From Bacilli bacterium (lineage in GTDB: Bacteria; Bacillota_I; Bacilli_A; RF39; UBA660): a stretch of 5,664 nucleotides of DNA. Numbering within the stretch: the first letter of the stretch is position 1; each line of letters starts with the position of its first letter. Made by a program: the position numbers and the translations under genes. Shown one piece after another: positions 1 to 4,298 of the stretch. The notes under the pieces are model-generated. The model did no database searches. It worked only from the letters and a program-made list of their open reading frames with translations, and was not told the DNA's origin. Where the stretch lies: contig JAGHGS010000127.1 of the NCBI GenBank assembly GCA_017888105.1, forward strand, positions 1 through 5,664, in the 5' to 3' direction.

Positions 1-579
1 ATCAATAATTATTAATTCTTTTTTGGCATGCTTAAAGATATCAAATATTTTGGAATAAGCATCATAAATTTGTCCATCAAAATAGATGTCATTTATCTTT
101 TGTTTTTCTTCAAGTTTATCAAACGAATATTGCAATAATTTAATTTTTGAATCATGTTCTAGTACCATATTATTAATGTATTTTTGTTTCATTAAATCAT
201 TTGAGATGTATTTACGCATAGCCACAAATGCATCCATTATTTTTATGCTAATTTCAACTGCTATTTCACTTCTTAAAATAGCGGATAGCATAGCAACGCC
301 TTGGTCTGTAAATACATATGGATTATATCTTCTACCACCTTTTATGCTTGAGGTTCCAAGTTGGAACTTCAAAGTTTGATATTCTGTATTTATTAATTGA
401 AACATAAATCTTTCTGGGAATCTTTCTAAGTTTCTTTTTACTGCTTTATTTATATCTTTGGTGCCATTTGCACATTTATAAAGCCTTGCTAAATCACTAT
501 CTAACATTACTTGCTTGCCACGAATTTCATAAATTAAATTTTCTATTTTTTCTTCATTTTTTGATACTAAATTGCTCAT
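1..579 (-). CDS. ORF6N-domain protein, partial (C-terminus beyond the window)
   Basis: An open frame of 193 codons runs from an ATG at 579 off the left edge without a stop. AGGGAGG lies 8 nt upstream of the ATG, which fixes the start. The N-terminal ~120 residues look like the ORF6N domain of phage antirepressor-type and related bacterial proteins. Residues 16-34 contain IYEIRGKQVMLDSDLARLY, residues 47-62 VKRNLERFPERFMFQL, and residues 87-102 PYVFTDQGVAMLSAIL. A Lys/Glu-rich, probably helical linker (~125-165) follows, then IYDAYSKIFDIFKHAKKELI at 171-190, the start of a C-terminal domain cut by the window. ORF6N proteins are thought to bind DNA in phage regulation; many bacterial copies have no known role. 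No prophage gene is visible beside it. It is transcribed away from the deacylase gene, from its own strong promoter. Family confident, function unknown. Confidence 0.88.
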   Translation of the reverse strand, partial: MSNLVSKNEEKIENLIYEIRGKQVMLDSDLARLYKCANGTKDINKAVKRNLERFPERFMFQLINTEYQTLKFQLGTSSIKGGRRYNPYVFTDQGVAMLSAILRSEIAVEISIKIMDAFVAMRKYISNDLMKQKYINNMVLEHDSKIKLLQYSFDKLEEKQKINDIYFDGQIYDAYSKIFDIFKHAKKELIIID

Positions 580-609
580 ACATTTAACCTCCCTGATTTT
601 TATATTTCA

Positions 610-639
610 ATTATATCAAAACATACGTTTGTATGTCAA
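610..639 (-). promoter_or_regulatory. Near-consensus sigma-70 promoter for the ORF6N gene
   Basis: On the minus strand a perfect TTGACA (634-639) is followed 18 nt later by a perfect TATAAT (610-615). The predicted start near 603 gives a leader of about 25 nt containing the AGGGAGG at 588-594. The spacer is filled by a palindrome described separately, so such a strong promoter is probably repressed. Confidence 0.75.
621..636. promoter_or_regulatory. Perfect inverted repeat inside the promoter spacer, putative operator
   Basis: ACATACGTTTGTATGT has 6-bp arms (ACATAC and GTATGT) around GTTT. It occupies most of the spacer between the -35 and -10 boxes of the ORF6N promoter and overlaps three bases of the -35. 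This is the usual position for a repressor site. The binding protein is unknown; autoregulation by the ORF6N protein is only a guess. Confidence 0.5.
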
Positions 640-668
640 TTCTTATTTTGAATTATAATAAAATTTTC

Positions 669-697
669 TTGTACTTTTATATTAATTATGTTATAAG
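669..697 (+). promoter_or_regulatory. Possible promoter of the deacylase gene
   Basis: TTGTAC (669-674) and TATAAG (692-697) are separated by 17 nt, and the ATG lies about 22 nt further on. Each box has partial match to consensus. In this AT-rich intergenic space chance matches are common. Confidence 0.4.
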
Positions 698-719
698 TAA
701 TAAAGAAAGAAGGTTATTT

Positions 720-1193
720 ATGTCTTTAGTAAAAGCAAAAGAATATTTAAAAAAATTTGGTTTGGATAAAAATGTTATAGAGTTTAGTGAGAGTACAGCA
801 ACTGTTAGAGAGGCAGCAGAAGCTTTAAATTGTGAAGATGCCCAAATTGCTAAAACAATGGCTTTTTTAGTGGATGATTCTCCTATTTTAATTATAGCTA
901 GTGGTGATAAGAAAATCGATAATTCTAAATTTAAGCAAACTTTTCATACGAAAGCAAAAATGGTTCCATTTGATGAACTAGAAACACTTATTGGTCATGC
1001 TGCCGGAGGAGTTTGTCCTTTTGGAATTCATGATGGTGTAAAAGTATATTTAGATGTTTCTCTAAAAGAGTTTGATACTGTTTATCCGGCCTGTGGTACT
1101 AGTAATAGTGCCGTCAAATTAACACTAGAAGAACTTGAAAAAGCATCTGATTATTTAGAATATGTGGATGTATGCAAAAAGCCTGAAAATTAA
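720..1193 (+). CDS. YbaK/ProX-family aminoacyl-tRNA deacylase (trans-editing protein)
   Basis: A 157-residue single-domain protein of the YbaK/ProX fold. Members hydrolyse mischarged aminoacyl-tRNA (for example Ala- or Cys-tRNA(Pro)) in the cytoplasm; the substrate cannot be read from this sequence. The family lysine is probably K45 in AKTMAFLV. SGDKKIDNSKFK (61-72) and the glycine-rich IGHAAGGVCPFG (91-102) line the predicted active site, and VYPACGTSNSA (121-131) is also typical. The length is normal for the family. I chose the ATG at 720 because AAGAAGG (707-713) lies 6 nt upstream. A longer in-frame ATG at 633 would add a hydrophobic 29-residue tail absent from the family and overlap the promoter. 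The gene is monocistronic, divergent from the ORF6N gene and convergent with the AlkD-like gene. Confidence 0.93.
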   Translation: MSLVKAKEYLKKFGLDKNVIEFSESTATVREAAEALNCEDAQIAKTMAFLVDDSPILIIASGDKKIDNSKFKQTFHTKAKMVPFDELETLIGHAAGGVCPFGIHDGVKVYLDVSLKEFDTVYPACGTSNSAVKLTLEELEKASDYLEYVDVCKKPEN

Positions 1194-1206
1194 TTCAGAC
1201 TTTTTT
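1176..1206. terminator. Bidirectional intrinsic terminator between convergent genes
   Basis: CTGAA (1183-1187) pairs with TTCAG (1194-1198) around a 6-nt loop. After one C/A mismatch the stem extends through G-C into an A5 run on the left and a T6 run on the right, giving a U-tract in either direction. The deacylase stop codon (1191-1193) lies in the loop, and the AlkD-like stop codon (1205-1207) touches the right side. One short element ends both genes. Confidence 0.7.
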
Positions 1207-1915
1207 ACTTTTTAAACTTCAAAATATAATCTTTCATTTCTTTACTTACTCGATAACTATCTCTTATTTTACTAATACTTTTATTGATTGTAAATTTATT
1301 TAATTTATTGTGTTCTAAGTATTTTAAACCAACACTTTCATATTTTATAAATATTTCACATATTAACCAAGCTTCACCCATATTAATATAATATTCATCA
1401 CTTTTAATATTATCTAAATATTTTAAAATTAAATCTAAATATTCTTCTTCTGCATAATAGCATAATAATAAAATAAGTCCTACTCTGATATGATATGTTT
1501 GATTACTTTTAACTAATTTATCTATTTTGGTTAGAAAATAATCTTTATTTTTTTCAACTATCTTTAAACTATTACAGAAAGTATCACATAAAGCCCAATT
1601 ATCAATTAAATTAATAGCATCATCAAAATAAAGTATTAATTCATCAATATCTTTAATATTTGCAATCACTAGTAATTTAATCATGATTTCTTCATAGTAA
1701 GTATTTTTGCTATACTTTAAAAATTCTTGAATATCTCCTTTGGAGATATCTTTGGCTATACTTCTTAATTTAGGAAGTCTTATACCCAACATTTCATATT
1801 TAGTAAAAGTTATTTTTTCGCTAAATTCTTTATACTCTTTTTCACTAATACTTTTTAAATATTCAATAAATTCTTGATAAGAATTATTGTTCCATTCTAT
1901 ATTTTTTAAATCCAT
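1205..1915 (-). CDS. AlkD-like DNA alkylation repair protein (HEAT-repeat)
   Basis: A 236-residue, all-helical protein of the AlkD/AlkC HEAT-repeat family. AlkD is a cytoplasmic DNA glycosylase that removes alkylated purines without base flipping. Family hallmarks seen: MLGIRLPKLRSIAK (42-55), NWALCD (106-111), HIRVGL (142-147), MGEAWLICEIFIKY (179-192) and NKSISKIRDSYRVS (211-224). W107, D111 and R144 sit where the AlkD residues W109, D113 and R148 are expected, so activity is plausible. The start is the ATG at 1915, with GGTGAG 4 nt upstream; an upstream ATG at 1960 would add 15 non-family residues that overlap the displaced end of the reverse transcriptase. The gene follows the retroelement on the same strand with no terminator between, and may be partly co-transcribed. 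A role in the retroelement is not implied. Confidence 0.9.
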   Translation of the reverse strand: MDLKNIEWNNNSYQEFIEYLKSISEKEYKEFSEKITFTKYEMLGIRLPKLRSIAKDISKGDIQEFLKYSKNTYYEEIMIKLLVIANIKDIDELILYFDDAINLIDNWALCDTFCNSLKIVEKNKDYFLTKIDKLVKSNQTYHIRVGLILLLCYYAEEEYLDLILKYLDNIKSDEYYINMGEAWLICEIFIKYESVGLKYLEHNKLNKFTINKSISKIRDSYRVSKEMKDYILKFKK

Positions 1916-1931
1916 AATACTCACCAATACA

Positions 1932-1960
1932 ATGATATCAATTCTAATAATTTCTTTCAA
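1932..1960 (-). promoter_or_regulatory. Weak candidate promoter for the AlkD-like gene
   Basis: TTGAAA (1955-1960) and TATCAT (1932-1937) have one mismatch each and a 17-nt spacer. Transcription would begin at about the Shine-Dalgarno sequence itself, and the boxes overlap the displaced C-terminal coding sequence of the reverse transcriptase. Treat as tentative. Confidence 0.25.
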
Positions 1961-2093
1961 TATATTTTGTTATTTTATGATTATTAGAATATTTAAAAGT
2001 AAAGCGATAATTATTAATAGATGAAAAATATTTGGAAAAAGTTATTTGCTTTTTATTATATAAATCATTACTATTTTTTATTCTTTTTGTACT
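1944..2093 (-). pseudogene. Out-of-frame C-terminal segment of the DGR reverse transcriptase
   Basis: Directly after the annotated stop of the reverse transcriptase, the -1 frame encodes about 46 further residues before TAG at 1944-1946. These include DLYNKKQITFSKYF and SSINNYRFTFKYSNNHK, which resemble the usual end of DGR and related reverse transcriptases (a short helix, then an aromatic-rich SxxxY...FKYxN segment in the thumb region). The -1 frame is open only a few codons upstream (a TAA precedes), so the frame change must lie within about 2081-2093. That interval holds an A5 tract on the coding strand (CAAAAAG). Adding one A there would rejoin the frames into a protein of about 352-357 residues. 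The AlkD-like start follows 28 nt after the TAG, ordinary operon spacing. Confidence 0.72.
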
Positions 2094-3001
2094 TTATTCC
2101 ATGTTTCTTTTCTAAGTTTTATTATTGTCTTTTTATTTCTTATTTTAAAATAATAACCTAAAAAGACGAATCCTTCTTTTGTATTAATTATCTTTGTTTT
2201 ATTTTCATTAATATTCAAATGATAAATGTTATTTAATTGATATTTTATTTTAATTAAACATTCTGTCAAATAATATTTGTCATGATGAAATATTAAAAAA
2301 TCATCCATATATCGAACATAATACTTTAAATGCAAATTATGAATAATATAATAATCTAATTTATTTAAATAAAAAATGCTTAAAAATTGACTTGTTAAAT
2401 TGCCAATGGGAAGGCCTTTACCAAATTCATAATTTGGTAAACTAAAATTTTTTTCTTGATATTTTAAAATTGTACGATATACATAATATTCATTTGTACT
2501 ATCAATAATAGAATTAATTATTTTATATTCTGAAATAGTTAATTCATTTTTAATCATTCTTTTTAATACTTCATGATCAATATGATAAAAATACTTAGAA
2601 ATATCTATTTTTAGTACATATACTTGATCGTATTTTTTAAGTTGTTCTAAATATTTTTTAACCAACTTTATTCCATAATCGCTACCCATATTCTTTCTCG
2701 TAGCAATATTTCTATGGTCTAAATACTTTTCTAATTTTGGTTTTAAAATAAACTCTGTAACGTAATGATTAATGATTTTATCATGTATACTTAGGGACAT
2801 TACAATTCTTTTTTTAGGCTCTCTAATTAAAAAAATATTATAGTGTTCTACCCTATAATTATTATTTTTTAGTTCATAATAAATATTGATTAAATTTTGA
2901 AATTTATTTCTTTCAAAATTTAATAATTTTTTCTTGTTTTTTACATTTTTACTAATTTGATGCTCATAAATAAATAATAGATCTTTAAACTTTACTTCCA
3001 T
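2078..3001 (-). CDS. DGR-type reverse transcriptase, C-terminus displaced by a frameshift
   Basis: Counting from the upstream ATG (3016), the frame has 312 residues. The finger region has REPKKRIVMSLSIHDK (65-80). Catalytic D138 is in YVLKIDISKYF, and D238/D239 are in the YxDD box RYMDDF (235-240). Motif 4 reads LPIGNLTSQ (202-210); Q after S instead of P is the mark of DGR enzymes, as opposed to group II introns or retrons. FLGY lies at 285-288. The enzyme should copy the TR RNA with errors at adenine, together with the Avd protein. The frame stops after WNKVQKE, and the rest of the thumb is in the -1 frame (see 1944-2093). I prefer the ATG at 3001 (GGATGGA upstream, 17-nt overlap with avd, 307 residues); the ATG at 3016 has no ribosome binding site. 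Whether the short form is active is unknown. Confidence 0.93.
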   Translation of the reverse strand: MEVKFKDLLFIYEHQISKNVKNKKKLLNFERNKFQNLINIYYELKNNNYRVEHYNIFLIREPKKRIVMSLSIHDKIINHYVTEFILKPKLEKYLDHRNIATRKNMGSDYGIKLVKKYLEQLKKYDQVYVLKIDISKYFYHIDHEVLKRMIKNELTISEYKIINSIIDSTNEYYVYRTILKYQEKNFSLPNYEFGKGLPIGNLTSQFLSIFYLNKLDYYIIHNLHLKYYVRYMDDFLIFHHDKYYLTECLIKIKYQLNNIYHLNINENKTKIINTKEGFVFLGYYFKIRNKKTIIKLRKETWNKVQKE

Positions 3002-3323
3002 TTTTAATCCATCCATAAATCATTTTGGTTATAACAGATAATTCTTGTACTTTATGTATACATGTTTTTTCACTAATATACTTCTTCTTAAACGATTCTT
3101 CAAAATAAAAATCTAACATATTAATTTTAGATATAATTAATTGTTGTTCTTCTAACTTATCTTGTTTTAAATTAGCAAGTAATATTAATTCTAATATTTC
3201 ATAACTTGTACTTTTTATTTTGTCTTTTAGTATTTTTTCACTTTTAGGATAATTAATTAAAAAAGAATCTAGAGATAAAATAAATTGCTTCATATTTTTT
3301 ACAATTCGAAACTCATTATTCAT
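2985..3323 (-). CDS. avd: DGR accessory variability determinant (Avd-like four-helix-bundle protein)
   Basis: A small helical protein of 112 residues placed immediately before the reverse transcriptase. Avd of the Bordetella phage DGR forms a pentameric barrel of four-helix bundles that binds the reverse transcriptase and the TR RNA and is needed for cDNA synthesis. The family signatures are NYPKSEKILKDKIK (24-37), then a long helix (ILELILLANLKQD) and the closing MIYGWIK (101-107) near the C-terminus. Lys/Arg content is high, as expected for an RNA partner. It overlaps the preceding MutS-like gene by 8 nt and the reverse transcriptase by 17-32 nt, so the three are translationally coupled. 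The ATG at 3323 has only a weak upstream GGTG and probably depends on this coupling. The symbol is given by family resemblance and context. Confidence 0.85.
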   Translation of the reverse strand: MNNEFRIVKNMKQFILSLDSFLINYPKSEKILKDKIKSTSYEILELILLANLKQDKLEEQQLIISKINMLDFYFEESFKKKYISEKTCIHKVQELSVITKMIYGWIKNGSKV

Positions 3324-3675
3324 TCACCAGTTTTTCAATTCCTTCTAATATTTGAAGCAACTCGCTTTCATCTTTTTCTTCCAATTTTAATTCAATATTA
3401 TGAATTAAATTTTGAACAACTATTTTGTCTTTAGATTTTGCTAAATAAAAAGCATATTTATTTAAATCTTTAAAATCTTTTGTTATATTCTCGCCAATAA
3501 TCTTATAATTAATTTTTTTTGCTTCCAAAATATTTATTACTTTATTAATTGCATTACTTGGAAAGCCTACTTTCCTATCTATTACTTTATAATCTAATAA
3601 ATAATGCAATATGAAAGCATCATCATCAAATACTTGATAAAATAAACCCATTTTTCTAATTGTTACAAATTTCAT
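3316..3675 (-). CDS. MutS domain I-like DGR accessory protein, second copy
   Basis: A 119-residue protein resembling only the N-terminal mismatch-recognition domain (domain I) of MutS. The segment KMGLFYQVFDDDAFILHYLL (8-27) parallels the MutS pattern GDFYELFxEDA, and KVGFPSNAINKVINILEAKK (35-54) parallels the MutS GVPxHA-containing helix. No ATPase or clamp domains are present. MutS-like small proteins are reported accessories of some DGRs, with no settled function; one guess is handling the TR-cDNA/VR mismatched duplex. The ATG at 3675 has AAAGGA at a 6-nt spacing. The gene opens a tightly overlapping cassette MutS-like, avd, reverse transcriptase, and follows the structured TR spacer. It is a likely paralogue of the protein at 3939-4223. 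The C-terminal half (about 85-119) is an acidic/basic amphipathic helix. Confidence 0.72.
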   Translation of the reverse strand: MKFVTIRKMGLFYQVFDDDAFILHYLLDYKVIDRKVGFPSNAINKVINILEAKKINYKIIGENITKDFKDLNKYAFYLAKSKDKIVVQNLIHNIELKLEEKDESELLQILEGIEKLVNE

Positions 3676-3828
3676 TTTAATTCCTTTCTTAATATATAGT
3701 ACTAGGAAAGTGACGTATCACTTTCCATCTATATATGTTATTCAAGGCTAAGCCTTAGGATAAGTAATGTTTTCTAACATACACAAATTATAGTCTTAAC
3801 CATAAAATCCCGATTATTAGAAAGCTCT
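3676..3828 (-). ncRNA. Structured 3' spacer of the DGR template RNA
   Basis: About 150 nt lie between the TR and the next start codon, with no plausible gene. In the Bordetella phage DGR the equivalent ~140-nt spacer downstream of the TR binds the reverse transcriptase-Avd complex and supports RNA-primed cDNA synthesis. This stretch has the same place and size. It holds several hairpins: a long one at 3692-3736, AAGGC/GCCTT at 3744-3756 around TAA (or the alternative CTAAG/CTTAG at 3748-3758), and ATGTT/AACAT at 3767-3780 around TTCT. The role is inferred from position and structure. Confidence 0.55.
3692..3736 (-). other. Long hairpin with UACG tetraloop in the template RNA spacer
   Basis: Nine perfect base pairs (3705-3713 with 3718-3726) enclose a 4-nt loop that reads UACG on the transcribed strand, a UNCG-type tetraloop. 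Beyond a 5/2-nt internal loop, ATATATAG (3692-3699) and CTATATAT (3729-3736) add eight more pairs. No U-tract follows, so it is not an ordinary terminator. It ends just upstream of the AAAGGA of the MutS-like gene. Confidence 0.7.
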
Positions 3829-3840
3829 AGGACGGACCCC
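3829..3840 (-). other. IMH*-like GC-rich 3' end of the TR
   Basis: GGGGTCCGTCCT at the 3' end of the TR matches the VR exactly and contains no A. It corresponds in place to the initiation-of-mutagenic-homing sequence of known DGRs, where cDNA integration starts and which distinguishes donor from recipient by its flank. Here TR and VR diverge immediately beyond it. Confidence 0.6.
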
Positions 3841-3930
3841 GTTCGAGTTGTTCGCATTGTTGTTGTTGTTCACATAACCAGTATTGTTCACATTGAAGAC
3901 ATTGTTCGAATTCGACGAGTTCGGTTTTTT
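3829..3930 (-). repeat. DGR template repeat (TR)
   Basis: On the minus strand this aligns without gaps to the VR at 4371-4472 (offset 542). In the 96-bp core (3829-3924) there are 15 mismatches, all at TR adenines, 9 to T and 6 to G; the 64 C, G and T positions are all identical. The TR is packed with 15 AAC/AAT codons in the VR frame, the usual design because AAY can mutate to many residues but never to a stop. The six A at the 5' end (3925-3930) differ at five places, still only at A, but include changes to C, so the true edge may be 3924. At the 3' edge, identity ends with GGGGTCCGTCCT (3829-3840). The TR starts 8 nt after the stop codon of the upstream MutS-like gene. Confidence 0.97.
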
Positions 3931-3938
3931 ACTAATAC

Positions 3939-4223
3939 TTACCCTGCAATTTTATTTAATATTTTAATAATTGCCTCTAAATAAAAATATTTATTATACT
4001 GATTATTTTCATCAGCATATTTACTTATAATATCTAAATTATCTAATATTAGATAATTAATATGTTTTTCTTGTAGTTGATGCTCTATATTCACATTTGT
4101 CTTTAAATGTTTTAGTATGAGAGCATCAATACCATAAGAAACATATTTTCCTTTTCTTATAATTACCACAAGGTATTCTTGATGTTTTTTCTTAGCAATG
4201 TAATATCTATTATATATTCCCAC
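3939..4223 (-). CDS. MutS domain I-like DGR accessory protein, first copy
   Basis: A small protein of 94 residues (97 if started at 4232) between the target gene and the TR. The segment VVIIRKGKYVSYGIDALILK fits the MutS domain I pattern FFRxGDFYELFGEDA, and LQEKHINYLILD aligns with LEAKKINYKIIG of the second MutS-like protein at 3316-3675. The loop between these blocks is shorter here. The two proteins are therefore probably diverged paralogues flanking the TR. I prefer the GTG at 4223, because AGGAAG lies 8 nt upstream; at the GTG of 4232 the same sequence would abut the start. Nothing shows which is used. Its stop codon is 8 nt from the TR, so it travels on the template-containing transcript. 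The family call is moderate, since identity to MutS is visible only in short blocks; function unknown. Confidence 0.6.
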   Translation of the reverse strand: MGIYNRYYIAKKKHQEYLVVIIRKGKYVSYGIDALILKHLKTNVNIEHQLQEKHINYLILDNLDIISKYADENNQYNKYFYLEAIIKILNKIAG

Positions 4224-4241
4224 ATTTACCACTTCCTACCT

Positions 4242-4298
4242 GTGGATAAGTGGTGCCGGCTCGGGAAGACTTCCCTCTTCCTGCGAGCCTTATCACAC
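4242..4298 (-). other. Extended hairpin/cruciform over the target stop codon
   Basis: GTG+GATAAG (4242-4250) pairs with CTTATC+CAC (4289-4298, one bulged A). Inside, GCTCG (4259-4263) pairs with CGAGC (4284-4288), and GGAAGA (4264-4269) pairs with TCTTCC (4276-4281) around a 6-nt loop. That makes about 20 pairs in three stacked arms. No U-tract follows on the minus strand, so termination is unlikely. In the Bordetella phage DGR a hairpin/cruciform just past the VR stimulates homing; this one lies 73 bp past the VR edge and includes the target's TGA stop. Confidence 0.65.

Noticed and set aside
86..379. Plus-strand open frame of 97 codons
   Set aside because: Antisense to the well-supported ORF6N coding sequence; low-complexity hydrophobic translation and no family resemblance.
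633..719. Upstream in-frame start for the deacylase gene
   Set aside because: No ribosome binding site, a hydrophobic extension foreign to the family, and overlap with promoter sequence; the ATG at 720 has AAGAAGG at good spacing.
1916..1960. Longer start for the AlkD-like protein
   Set aside because: The extra 15 residues are not family sequence; the region is the displaced end of the reverse transcriptase, and GGTGAG sits before the ATG at 1915.
2078..3016. Group II intron maturase or retron reverse transcriptase
   Set aside because: Motif 4 is LPIGNLTSQ (DGR type), no maturase or endonuclease domain, and a TR/VR pair plus Avd-like gene are present.
4293..4295. Mycoplasma genetic code (TGA read as Trp)
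   Set aside because: The Trp codons I checked are TGG. The target stop is TGA, but the next codon is TAA, so this gene cannot decide the question; nothing requires the alternative code.
4242..4298. Intrinsic terminator after the target gene
   Set aside because: Strong stem but no U-tract after it on the transcribed strand, and the MutS-like gene and TR downstream need transcription.
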